From Gymnopus androsaceus JB14 (taxonomy: Eukaryota; Basidiomycota; Agaricomycetes; Agaricales; Omphalotaceae), in assembly GCA_009733575.1 (NCBI GenBank), contig ML769611.1:51302-115301 (forward strand): a DNA stretch of 64,000 bases, written 5' to 3'. Both the position numbers and the translations under genes were made by a program. Below, piece after piece: positions 45,758-56,115 of the stretch (its first letter is position 1; each line of letters starts with the position of its first letter). The notes beneath the pieces are model-generated. The model did not search any database, had not been told where the DNA came from, and saw only the letters and a list, made by a program, of their open reading frames with translations.

Positions 45758-47249
45758 TTAAGCACTGTTATACTGTTTACGAACATCGTTCCATAAAGAA
45801 AACATACGTAAACCGTTTCCCCACCAAGTCTTCCTCTCTTGCTTGTGCTTTTGCTTCTGCTCTGGAGATGCTCTAGCCTCAAAGTCTTTGTCAGACATCA
45901 GACCATTATATACCCAACGAAATAGACCAGATGAAGAATATTGAATTATTGAATACCTAACCTCGCCTTGGAAGATTGGAACATTTGAATGGGTTAATAG
46001 AGCGGATGGTATGAGAATGGTAGAGCCGGGAGGAAACCTGATAATCAAACCAAGATCCCAGAGAATAAGGTGCCCTCCGCGATCAGGGTTGAAAGAACCT
46101 AGTGCCGTAATTGCACACCAGCCAAAGGCCAAGTTATGGCTATCTGTATGCGGCCAGCTGACGGTGTAAGGGCCCATGTTGAAAGAGCAACCGGCAAAGA
46201 CACTTCCACCAAACCAGCAGACAAGTTTGGGGTGGGCAGCAAATAAAGCGTTGAGGTTGTCGCGATAAAGTCCAAAGGTATTTGCGGTGAAGGCCTCGAA
46301 GATACCTGTGGAGAGACACTCGGTAAGAAAGCAGACCAAGAGCAATGGGTGCTTACAGTTTGTGAATCCAACCAGCCTTTGGAACGCAGCCGTTGCAATG
46401 ACGCTCATGAGAATTGCCTTGTTGCCTTTCCCGTAGAAGGCCATAGTGCCTGGGCGCTGAATAATAGTCACCGTAGGGAACATTCGAGGGATGAGGTGAT
46501 CTTACCTTGCTGCCTCCTCCGAAAGAGTTGCCCATGGACACGGAGGGATATTCTCCACGGATGTGCTCCTTCTGCTTATTGCTGAAGCTCATCTTCTCCC
46601 GTGCGTTCGCTATTGCATCTTCAAGCTCCTTCATGAGAGTTCCCCAGTTTCTGTCGCAAGGTGTACCTGCAAGAGCACTGATAATGCGTCCTTCACGGTC
46701 GACAATCGCATAGCTATCCCTAAGATTTGAATAAGCTCAGATGAAAGGAAAGGAAAAGATCATGGAGCTGCGTACTTGCCGTTCCACTCAACTACCTGCA
46801 TATCATAGTCGTCGCCCAGAAGCTGTTCAATATCCGGATTGATCTTTTCTAGCTGCTTTCAAAGACCGGACCAGCCCCCGGAGTTGACAGGTAAGGTCTC
46901 CGTGACAAAGGTCTCCCCAGTGTTCAAGGTCTGGGACTGGGCAGCTCGGTGACGCGCAATCTGCTTGAGTCGCGTACCCAGAGCATCTTGCGTGAGCTTA
47001 CGTCGCTGGCGACGCTTCTCCCTGTTCTTAGCCTTCTTGCGTTTCTTCCTCTTTCTTCCTCGCCAGCTTACCAGTCTCAGGCTGCTTGAGCAATGCACTA
47101 TCTTCAGCTTCCATGTCAGACAGCTCGACTTCAACCTCGCCGTCGCATTTTCAAAACGGGTGGAGGAAATAGCCTAGACATGAAGATACGGAGAACATGC
47201 TGGCAGAAGGTGAGGAGGGAGCTTTGTCGGAAGGGGCAGATTCGGCCAT
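45758..47249 (-). pseudogene. TET/JBP-family 2-oxoglutarate/Fe(II) dioxygenase
   Basis: Enzymes of this family oxidise the methyl group of 5-methylcytosine (or thymine in JBP) using iron, O2 and 2-oxoglutarate, in the nucleus. Inferred exons: 47249-46776, 46719-46506, 46456-46357, 46305-45758. The N-terminal exon is Lys/Arg-rich (KKRKKAKNREKRRQRR), as in mushroom homologues. The second exon reads AIVDREGRIISALAGTP. The catalytic double-stranded beta-helix has the iron ligands H-x-D in SWPHTDSHNLAFGWCAITA and the distal His in SALLTHSNVP, with the 2-oxoglutarate-binding Arg in GEVRYSIIQY. The C-terminal FRWVYNGL and Lys/Glu tail are also typical. The core is intact. The first exon, however, changes frame near 47080 and has TGA at 46859-46861; an unrecognised intron could remove one of these. 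So the gene is either a recent pseudogene or uses an alternative N-terminus. Confidence 0.88.
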
Positions 47250-47449
47250 TGGAATAAGCGCCCAGCAGGGGGAAAAGCGGAAGCTTGAAATTTGCTGTGT
47301 TGCTGATCCTACGGCTGGACCAACCAGTTTTGATCCGGTCATTATCGGGATATTTGGCAAATGAACAGCCAGAGCAATATTTTTTTGCACTTGGAGTTAT
47401 TGGGAATATTTTGCAAAACGACCCACGACATCTATCGGGATATTTGTCA

Positions 47450-47765
47450 TTGCTCTGGCGGAATCAGCTGGTGCATTGCCAAAAGGGCAGCAAAGCGACG
47501 ACCTCAGCCTGTATTAATGGCCAAAACGCCAATTTCTCCCCTCGAAGTACCATTTAAGACGGTATTTTGGACTAGATGTGATTTTAGCACCATCAAATCG
47601 CATAAGATGCAATATGAGGAATATAATACGAAACAAGGGAATCAAACGCGATGTAAGAGTTGGGAAAGAGTTTAAACCGTGCAGAGCCATCATCGAGATC
47701 AAGACCGGAGAGTCTGATTGATGCTGGGTAATTGCTCAATTACAAGGAGAGAGAAATATCGTGTA
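47450..47765. other. Right flank of the KDZ element
   Basis: No gene was recognised. A minus-strand open frame of 62 codons lacks support. Confidence 0.4.
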
Positions 47766-49924
47766 TGGCATCGAATCTCAGTGCAGACGATGGTGAGTAT
47801 AAGCGCCTATTGGCATAACACCCTCCTTATCTTATCCTCTGAGAAGCCGTTGTCAGGAGATGCTGTGCATGACTGTGATCTGCAGCGCAAGTTCTAACTC
47901 AACTCCAGTGCGCTCTGGGCTTAATCCCAGTAAAGCCATGATATTTTTCCAGTTAGGTGGGTTCAGTACACGTACGAATAGATGGTGAGTTCCGGTTTAG
48001 ATGTCTGAGTGATTTTTACCGCACATATGTTCTCTCATTTTAGGGATCATCAGCTTAGAATTTGTAATGGAACAGGAGGAAAATACCTCGATCCTAAAAC
48101 GACAGCGAAAGCGGTATTCCAAGCATTGTGCAACAATGCGAGGGTCAGAGATTCAAACCTCAATGCCGCGTCCTATCGGACATCTTAGCATCTGTAGAAT
48201 TAACTCTGACTCTCGGAATCCTGCCATCCAGAGCATCTGTTCTCCTTCTATTGTACTCACAAGTTTCCAAGTTTGTGCTTTTCATCATTGCAAACCACCT
48301 AGTCATGATGAAGACTTCCCATCCTCTCAATTTGAATCCCTCTCTCCAATTTTCTTCATCGGGTTTGAATCACTGGCCACAAAATTACACTCACTGTCAC
48401 CAAAACCCAGGTATCACAATCAAGATACCTCTCAAAATAATCGCAATTTGCTCTGCTGCCTCAAGGTGGTAGATCGTGGTCTTTTTGAGAATCTACGTGT
48501 ACTGCGAACATGTGGCAACCAGGCAGATTGGATACCCTCCTACAGCTCTCCCTATTACTCCCTCCTCACCTGATCCATGCACCTTTTGCCCTGATATTCC
48601 CTCCGAAGGGATATTCACATAATAATTCCTCAATTGCGTGTTGCCACCTTTGCGTACACTCTGTGGAGATGGAGTTGATATGAGACCATTTGAGGAGAAG
48701 ACGCGTAGTCCAGTGGTACTAGAGGTGGGTTGGGCTAAAAGTAGGAGTGGGATGCAGGATTTGCAAGTGTCGACTGACTCTGGAGGATCTCAGGAAGTTG
48801 TCTTTGGCTGGAACAGGCCTCAAACACAGCTCAGTTTGACAAAGAAGAATTTCCCAAACTCTGCTATACAGGTGGATAATGGTGCAATCAGTACTGCAAT
48901 CTTTGAGTGGCTGTTTCAACTACCGAATACTAATCAACAAGACCACCTTGTCCTTCTTCTGTATGATGAACCCAAAGTTCGTGCGATATTCCGGGATCTT
49001 GGTGTGGATCTATTGAGTGGTTGTTTTGATTCCGGTTCTGGAACAAAGCATAAGTGGAACTGGCTGAATGAAAATGGGGGCCTGAAAGATCTTCTGAGGG
49101 ATGTCAGTGTCTCTCTTTTTTTTTTTTTTTTTTGATAAAATGAGATTAAAACTGACAATCATGTATATCCAGGATTCGTACACTGACACTGACACCACGA
49201 TCAATGTTAACACCAGCCAAGGCCCGAGAGACCATCTGGCAAATGATAAACGATACAACTATCGAGATGTTCCCCATCTAGCTTGGCGGGATCCATCTGA
49301 CAGTTCACAGCCTTCTTCGATATCCCCCTTATCGACCCCAATATCCTGACAGGAGTTATAGGTCAGAGCGCGAGGACTACCGGCGAGATTCTCAATGCCC
49401 AGCCCAATCTATACCAACCTCATCATAGGTCTAAACGTGACGACTATTGGCGAGATTCTCAACAAACCCTTCATCCATCCCAACCGCACCATATGTCTGA
49501 ACGTGATGACTACCCACATGCTTCCACTTCACGGTCATCCCAATGACCGAAATACTCAACTCAACAGCAGCAGTACCCTCCCCGCCCCCGAAAATCTCGA
49601 TCTCGATCTCCCCCGTCAAGAACGCAGGAGGTCCGAGATGACACCGGCTTAAGCATCCATGTGGTAGATCTCAAGGGGCACTTTCCATTCCACCTTGGGA
49701 CAGCTCAGGATAATGTGCAGGGAATGGCGCAGTCATTGCATGCACACACAGGGTTGTGTTTTAATACCCCTAGCATAATGAAAGACCAGTATAGTGCTGG
49801 CTGGGATGCTGAGTATGGCCACCTCTTTCATCTACTGATACGTTTACTCATTTTTTTCAGGTTGATGTTAGCCATTTTTGAGGCCATCACTGATGGACCT
49901 ACTATTGATGATCCGTTCAAGTAA
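47766..49924 (+). CDS. Uncharacterised multi-exon gene or relic
   Basis: A plausible start, MASNLSADD at 47766, is followed at once by a GT-AG intron (47794-47857). Further pieces look like real protein: QLRICNGTGGKYLDPKTTAK (about 48051-48110), then ALCNNARVRDSNLNAASYR; WLFQLPNTNQQDHLVLLLYD and IFRDLGVDLLSGCFD (48908-49035); NKRYNYRDVPHLAW-type sequence (about 49240); a repeat of R(S/K)RDDYxRxSQ units (49370-49520); an Arg/Ser-rich patch (RKSRSRSPPSRTQEVRDDTG, about 49590-49650); and a final exon ending at 49924. Several stops lie between pieces, and not all are removed by introns I can see. I do not recognise the family. Confidence 0.35.
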
Positions 49925-50769
49925 CTTGGGTCATGATTATAGAATATATAGATAGGTGCTAATGATTAGGGGCCTATGCTACAAATGACAGGAAGGTGGA
50001 GAAGGCAGAGAAGGCAGAGAAGGCGGCAAAAAATGGGAATGGAAAGGTAGAGTATGCGAGAAAAAATTGGACGGTGACAAGGTTATGGGGAAGGAGGAGT
50101 AAATGTTTATATATTTTATTGATGTTAATACAACGATTTTGCTAAGGCCCGCTCTACTAGTTGAATGCGACTATCTATACACTGGGCCATTGGAATTTGT
50201 GCTCTGTAGACACCCATAGACATCACTTGTGCAACCCATTGAGGTAATCACCATGCAGACCTATATATTTGTGCATGTTAATTTTTATTTTTAATCAACC
50301 ACACTGTTTGGTACTCTACGGGACGAGGGCTCATTCGCCTTTTTAGTAAAACCCATTACAAGTTTACTTCGGGAATCTTAGCGCACATTGGGCGCTTATC
50401 ACTTTTGCATTTTGGCGATATTGTAGATTCGTTGTGATTTGCTTCAGCGATTCCATATTAGTTTTGGCAAAGAGCACGGATTTCTAACGATCTATAGGGA
50501 TAACATTTCATAATGAGTTCTGCAATTCACATTACTTGTAATACTTATACTTAATATAGAGATGTCAAAGCATTGAATCGCAATAATTTGATGCATGAGG
50601 CTTTTTCAATACTAAGGATGCTCTCGCACTAATGAATTGAGAGTATGAGTCATTGTGTGTCCAGGAATCAATGTTTGAGACACTGATTGATGATGAAGAG
50701 AATATTCTCGCACTGTTGAGTTAAAGTCGTCTGCCTCTGATCTCTCTCCTGCTCATCCTTCCCTGCCAG
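49925..50769. other. Non-coding spacer
   Basis: AT-rich sequence with a short GAGAAGGCAGAGAAGGC run near 50000 and nothing else recognised. Confidence 0.4.
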
Positions 50770-51095
50770 TCATATCCTTCCGTCTCATTCATCACGGTAG
50801 TTCCACTTGCATACCATCGATTCACGCCATACCACTCAACTATTTCCATCGCCGAGTCCTTTGCCTTCCAAATTACCATCTTTCACTCTCCAACTCATCC
50901 TTGCGACCTTCCGTCTTATTCATTGCAGTGGTTCCCTTTTCATACATGTGATTCACGCCATACCACTCAACTCATTCCATCGCCGAGTCCTTTGCCTTCC
51001 GAATCACCATCTTTCACTCTCCAACTCGATCCTTGCGACCTTCCGTCTTATTCATCGCGGTGGTTCCCATTTTCCTCTCTCCAACTCGATCTTCG
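50770..51095. repeat. Tandem repeat, about 125-bp unit, 2.5 copies
   Basis: Each unit holds CCTTCCGTCTYATTCATC, GATTCACGCCATACCACTCA, TTCCATCGCCGAGTCCTTTG and CACCATCTTTCACTCTCCAA. The last copy is partial and runs into the start of the GIY-YIG-like gene, so the array may act as its leader or promoter. Confidence 0.75.
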
Positions 51096-51104
51096 CGACC
51101 ATCG

Positions 51105-51552
51105 ATGAAGCGCAGCCGCAAATTTCTTCGGCGACACCTGAATATACTCAGGGCAAGGCCAATCTCTGCCGCAGATGGTCCCGGATTTCTATATCCATTT
51201 TTCGAGACGCAACACGAGGTGAAGGTCGGGACAACAGTGAACGTTCCTCGACGTAAACGGCAGTGGAACGCGGATTGCTATAATCCACTTAGGGTGTGGT
51301 ACGACCCGATATGGTGTCCCAATTCTCATTGCGCCGGTGAGTTGCCTTATACGTATCTCATTTTTTACTTAAACGGGCAATAGAGGCCATCGCACATATT
51401 CTATTAGAGATGCGCTGTGTCGATAGACCCAAGCATGTTTGTTTGACTTGTAAGTGATTTCATTTTGGGTTTTGTTTTTTGACCCGTTTATTGCAGGTGG
51501 CAAGCGCCATCGCAAAAATTCACATTCAATGGAACGCGACAGGAGATTTTGA
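51105..51552 (+). CDS. GIY-YIG nuclease-like protein (T5orf172-type)
   Basis: Three exons, 51105-51336, 51384-51449 and 51497-51552, with GT-AG introns of 47 bases each. The start MKRSRKFLRRHLN is chosen as the first ATG after the tandem repeat; an upstream in-frame extension exists but is repeat-derived. The core has GFLYPFFE, then VKVGTTVNVPRRKRQWNADC, the spacing of the GIY-YIG fold (first Tyr kept, YIG replaced by VGT, conserved Arg in PRRKRQW), followed by EAIAHILLEMRC with the expected glutamate. The C-terminus GGKRHRKNSHSMERDRRF is basic. This family is common in mushrooms and of unknown biological role; nuclease activity is not certain. Confidence 0.68.
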
Positions 51553-51786
51553 AACGCGTTCTGACGTGTTCTTCATAGGGCTTGTTGGATGTGAATATGG
51601 GATTATGTTAATATAATAAAATCAATTGTACACTGCTAAATTGTATATCAGGAACCGTCGAACTTTGTATTATTGTGTAAGTTTTGTAGAGTCCTTGTAT
51701 TAAAAGATGAAAATAAGTAACCCTCAAAGTGCGCTTCGCCCAGACGAAACGGAGGGACGGTAGAGACAGGAAATAAGAACTACCCC
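51553..51786. other. 3' flank of the GIY-YIG-like gene
   Basis: An AT-rich stretch with nothing recognised before the minisatellite. Confidence 0.4.
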
Positions 51787-52080
51787 CAGAAAAAGCGTAC
51801 GGAGGGGAAGTAGTAAATAATTACTACCTCCCCAGATGTCAAAACGAAGTTCGGGAGGTAGTAAATAATTACTACCTCCCCAGATGGAAAACGAAGCTCG
51901 GGAGGTAGTGATTATTTACTACCTCCCCAGTTGCCAAAACAAAGCTCAAAGGGAGGTAGTAAATAGTTACTACCTCCCCAGATGTCAAAACGAAGCTCGG
52001 GAGGTAGTAATTATTTACTACCTTCCCTCCTCAGACAAAGCGCAAGGGAAGTAGTAAATAATTACTACTGCCCCCAGACG
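51787..52080. repeat. Minisatellite of hairpin-forming units
   Basis: Six consecutive units of about 45-55 bases each carry the palindromic core AGGTAGTAAATAATTACTAC with flanking GGGAGGT/ACCTCCC arms, separated by variants of CAGATGTCAAAACGAAGCTC. Each unit can form a cruciform or stem-loop. The last units are more diverged (AGGGAAGTAGTAAATAATTAC). Confidence 0.88.
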
Positions 52081-52527
52081 GAGCGCACGGCAGGATAGAC
52101 GATACTCAAATAACAGGAGGGTGTATGCACTGGAGGGAACATATGTATTATAGGCTATATACTCGTACATCAAACTCAGGGAAAATACACTATTACTTAG
52201 TATTACTATCTATTTGGTGGAATTTAAGTTATTTACACGGGCGTAACGGTTCCTGACGACCGGCGGATATATTCATATGTTCGGCGTGTCTGTTTTACAG
52301 TCATGTCATTTGTAGCATAGGCCGAAACCCCCAACGCACCCGTCTCCTACGTACGTCGCCGTCCAAGCTGTACTTGCCTTCTACGCATCCAGTTGTACTA
52401 ATGACTCCGCTAAATCCTGCAAGGAAACTTGCGTATCAAGATTCAAGAAAAAATTATGAGCATTGCTTTACATGTATTGGATGCTATATTGTAAACTGTT
52501 TGCGATCCAAGAACACCTTTTTCAAAA
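52081..52527. other. Spacer between minisatellite and next gene
   Basis: No gene recognised. It contains the presumed 3' flank of the minus-strand gene that ends at 52528. Confidence 0.4.
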
Positions 52528-53660
52528 TTAAGCACTTTGAATCTGCTGGGCCTTCTCCGCAGCTTTCCTCTCCCGACGCCTGATGTTTTTGCGCAATTTT
52601 CCAGCCTTGCGAGCGTCCTCTCTTCCTCCATTATCGCCGCCAAATAACCAATCCATTGCAATAAAATAGATCACTCGTCGACACACTGGGCCTGTAAATG
52701 TTTGATGTAGACAAGTTTAATACAGAAATCAGATATGTAAGGCTTACAACTCATTCCACCACTACCAACAAGAGTTCCTTGCTGTTTCATATAAGCTGCA
52801 CCACAGGGGGCACAATATCCTATTTCTCTGCAAGTACAGGAGGGAAGTAAGTTGCAAATTCCCTCTTCATCTGCACTACAAAGCTGGGATTTGATCAATG
52901 AAAATATATTGGGTAGGAAGAGAGAACCTCACTACACAGGGGAGTTTCCGGTACCAGTCCCTGGGCTATTACAATAGTGTTGAGCAAACAAGCAAGGTGA
53001 AAACATTTGATGGGCTCCCAAAACAGACCTGTTTCTCCTATAAGATATAGTTTAAAATCCAATCTGTGGTTGCAAAAATGAAATTGTAACTTACTGAATC
53101 ATTGTCTAATGTTCTTCTGTAGAGATTTTTGAAATAAGTTTTTCCATCAATTCCAAAGTCAGCAAGGACCTTGCAGACTACCTGTTAAATATGTGAGGTT
53201 CTCAAGTGGGGTAGATGAAAAGATATGAGCAAACTTCATAGGTTTTGTCTTGGTCATTGGGATCAATACCATAGCTGGTTGGTGAAAGAGAGAGCATGCC
53301 AGGATGGTACATATGACCATCTTCAGAAAGTTGAAACCGAGTGTATTCATGGCCTAGTTTCTGTTGCTTCAGAAAAGTAACCTGGGAAAATATGTGAGTG
53401 AAAAATTTAGCAAGTTGGGAATGATTTACATACCCTAACTTCATTGGAAATTTTACCTGGTAATCATTGTTAGAAGTTGGAATAAATCTAGTTTATGAAT
53501 TTACGTTGTTCTTCAAGCCATTCTTCCTTTGGAACAACCACATTGCCAACCTCAAAGCATGAGTGAATTTTGTATACGTCAGTATGAGCCCAAAAGTCCA
53601 AGAGTGCACCTTGGGCTGTAACCACATTTGATGCAGGCTCCAATCTGCATGAGTTATTGG
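52528..53660 (-). CDS. Conserved mushroom protein of unknown function, cysteine-rich end
   Basis: Minus-strand exons: VVTAQGALLDFWAHTDVYKI to PKEEWLEEQRKF (about 53620-53490), HEYTRFQLSEDGHMYHPGML then SYGIDPNDQDKTYE (about 53350-53240), VVCKVLADFGIDGKTYFKNL (about 53180-53110), MFSPCLFAQHYCNSPGTGTG (about 53010-52950), a Cys-rich stretch (CSADEEGICNLLPSCTCREI, CAPCGAAYMKQQG; about 52890-52770), and a last exon (MDWLFGGDNGG, ending AAEKAQQIQSA at 52528). Introns with GT-AG ends fit each gap; one short in-frame stop cluster near 53470 is probably intronic. The order of blocks matches a family I recall from other mushrooms without a known function. The 5' end lies only about 100 bases from the foldback at 53775 and may be lost. 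Confidence 0.5.
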
Positions 53661-54644
53661 ACTAGAGCTAATTTTCAGGCTTGCTAAACTTAAGTGTCAT
53701 CGTAATCAGGCCACCCTTGCCACTAAGAAAGGTTAAGTACACCCGATTATCTGAATGTGTAACATTGGACTTGCCACTTCAGGCTACCTCAATATATAAC
53801 TAGTTAGATAGTCCAAAGCGTGACAATCCAGTATCTAATATGATTGAAATCCACAGGAAATCCAGGGGCCTAGTCTGGAATCCATAGGGCCAGGACCTCT
53901 GGCACTCTGGATTCCATATCCCATTAGTATTGGTTACCAAATAGGTATTAATAGCTGTGGTGATGACTGTCTCACCCAGATAGGACAACCAACCTCTACT
54001 GATTCCATCAACATTGATGTGACACTGTCACACATGTGAATTAAACTTTTCCCAATGCTAGCAATAGTGAAACTCTCATCTACACCTACCAACCTATCTG
54101 TACTGATACTCCAACCATCAAGTCTCATGTGACAGTGTCACATATACTATGAGTTAAAGTTTTGATTATTATGGTGATGGATTCCAGGAGGAGACCTAGG
54201 AATAAGGTATAGAGTAAATACAGTGTGACAGTGTGACATATGTCACAGTAGAAAATCAACTGTTAGACTCTATAATTCGGCAAAAAATCATGAAAAATAG
54301 TGAAAATATTCAGGTGATGGGTTTGCAGTCTGTGCATGGCTTTTTGTTCTACTATTAATGGTTACTATTCAAGCCAGTTAAAGAGCTACAGTAGGTGCTA
54401 ATGTATGGCACCTATTAATAGTTTGAGTGACACCCCTCCAAATGTTACAGTATCATGTCACAACTTATGTGACATGTTAACGGTAATAGACATATTGTGA
54501 AATATCATCTGGATAGCATCAGGTTGATGTGATATAGTCACAGCTATGTCACATTCCTTTGAACAAGACACCTGACCATTGCCGTATTCATACACCTTAA
54601 CATAGCAAGTGTGACACATGTCACACTATAGAATAAATATAGTA

Positions 54645-54935
54645 CACTATGGAATCCAGAGAACAGTATGGAATCCAAAGTACAGTGTGGAATCCAGAGT
54701 ACAGTATGGAATCCAGAGTACAGTAGGGAATCCAGAGTACAGTAGGGAATCCAGAGTACAGTAGGGAATCCAGAGTACAGTAGGGAATCCATTCACTAGT
54801 AAATATAGTACACTATGGAATCCAGAGTACAGTGTGGAATCCAGAGTACAGTATGGAATCCAGAGTACAGTATGGAATCCAGAGTACAGTATGGAATCCA
54901 TTCACTAGTAAGTATAGTACACTATGGAATCCAGA
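54645..54935. repeat. 18-bp minisatellite in the left arm of the foldback
   Basis: About 14 copies of GGAATCCAGAGTACAGTA and variants, interrupted once by CCATTCACTAGTAAATATAG. The inverse array is at 55780-56115 in the other arm. Translated frames give MDSLLYSGF-type repeats that are not real proteins. Confidence 0.88.
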
Positions 54936-55475
54936 GGTTGAACTAGTACCAATAACTCGGACTAGTAACTAATCTAATGGTTGTACTAGTACCAATAACT
55001 CGGACTAGTAGGTAATCTAATGGTTGAACTAGTACTAATAACTCGGACTAGTAACTAATCTAATGGTTGAACTAGTACCAATAACTCGTACTATAGTACT
55101 AGTTCAACCATTAGATTAGTTAATAGTCCGATTTATTAGTACTAGTTCAACCATTAGATTAGTTACTAGTACGATTTATTAGTACTAGTTCAACCATTAG
55201 ATTAGTTACTAGTACGAGTTATTAGTCCGAGTTATTGATACTAGTTCAACCATTAGATTAGTTACTAGTCCGAGTTCTTAGTACTAGTTCAACCATTAGA
55301 TTAGTTACTAGTACGAGTTATTGGTACTAGTACAACCATTAGAGTAGTTACTAGTCTGAGTTATTAGTACTAGTTGAACCATTAGATTAGTTACTAGTCC
55401 GAGTTATTAGTACTAGTTGAACTATTAGATTAGTTACTAGTCCAACTTATTGGTTCTAGTACAACCATTAGGTTA
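54936..55475. repeat. Central array of the foldback, about 45-48 bp units that switch strand
   Basis: Units hold TAATCTAATGGTTGAACTAG and CCAATAACTCGGACTAG. Four lie in one orientation up to about 55090, then about eight in the opposite orientation. The switch point, ACTCGTACTATAGTACTAGT near 55085-55104, is the pivot of the palindrome in this array. Confidence 0.85.
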
Positions 55476-55476
55476 C

Positions 55477-55735
55477 TGTTGCCCGCCCTCCCGGCGCTTA
55501 TGGGCGCTTATTTTGCCAACAAATGTCGTGAATCAGGCTTGATAAATCCTCAAAAAATCATCAAAAATCGTGAAAATATTCTGGCATTGTTGTTCCGCCT
55601 CCCCGGCGCATATGGGCGCTTATGGGCGCTTATTTTACAGAAAAATCTCGAGAACCGGGCTTGATAAATGTGGGAAAAATCATGAAAAATCATGAAAATA
55701 TTTAGGGACCACTCCCTCCCTGGTGCTTAGGGGTG
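55477..55735. repeat. Two tandem copies of a GGCGCTTATGGGCGCTTA unit
   Basis: The two copies (about 55480-55600 and 55590-55715) share GGCGCTTATGGGCGCTTATT, then GAAYCRGGCTTGATAAAT and AAAAATCATGAAAAATCRTG. The same words occur at 28890-28970. There is no inverted partner in the left arm, so this block makes the element asymmetric. Confidence 0.75.
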
Positions 55736-55779
55736 ATTGTTCAATAACAAAGACTATATTAGTTTGTAGTGAATGGATT

Positions 55780-56115
55780 CCATGGACTGTTATAGTTTGT
55801 AGTCCATGGTGTACTATATTTACTAGTCAATGGATTCCACACTGTACTAGATTTACTAGTCATTGTATTCCAACTGTACTATGGATTCCATAGTGTACTA
55901 AATCTAATAGTCCATGGATTGCATAGTGTACTATATTTAATAGTCCATGGATTCCATACTGTACTCTGGATTCCATAGTGTACTATATTTACTAGTGAAT
56001 GGATTCCATACTGTACTCTGGATTCCCTACTGTACTCTGGATTCCATACTGTACTCTGGATTCCACACTGTACTTTGGATTCCATACTGTTCTCTGGATT
56101 CCATAGTGTACTATA
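55780..56115. repeat. 18-bp minisatellite in the right arm of the foldback
   Basis: Inverse copies of the left-arm array (TACTGTACTCTGGATTCC), preceded by more diverged TAGTCCATGGATTCC-type units at 55760-55945 that have no exact counterpart on the left. Confidence 0.85.

Larger units (their letters stand above)
39039..47447. mobile_element. KDZ DNA transposon carrying a TET/JBP gene, 8.4 kb
   Basis: Inverted terminal repeats of about 107 bases lie at 39039-39143 and 47341-47447. Both contain AAATATCCCGATAGATGTCG, CGTTTTGCAAA, CCAAGTGCAAAAAAATATTG and CTCTGGCTGTTCATTTGCCA in the same order. Between them all recognised genes are on the minus strand: TET/JBP dioxygenase (45758-47249), an uncharacterised accessory gene (43731-44916) and the KDZ transposase (39553-43576). 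The association of KDZ (Kyakuja-Dileera-Zisupton) transposons with expanded TET/JBP genes in basidiomycetes is established (Iyer, Aravind and colleagues). Stops in the transposase suggest this copy is no longer autonomous. No target duplication was resolved. Confidence 0.9.

Noticed and set aside
49118..49134. Poly-A tail of a LINE or processed gene (T17 run)
   Set aside because: It lies inside the plus-strand gene relic, probably as an intron pyrimidine tract, and no retrotransposed sequence or duplication flanks it.
50300..52400. Helitron
   Set aside because: No TC...CTRR ends with a 3' hairpin at a fixed distance could be placed, and no Rep/helicase coding sequence was seen.
54645..55475. 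CRISPR-like array
   Set aside because: Repeats are adjacent without unique spacers, switch strand, and the genome is eukaryotic.
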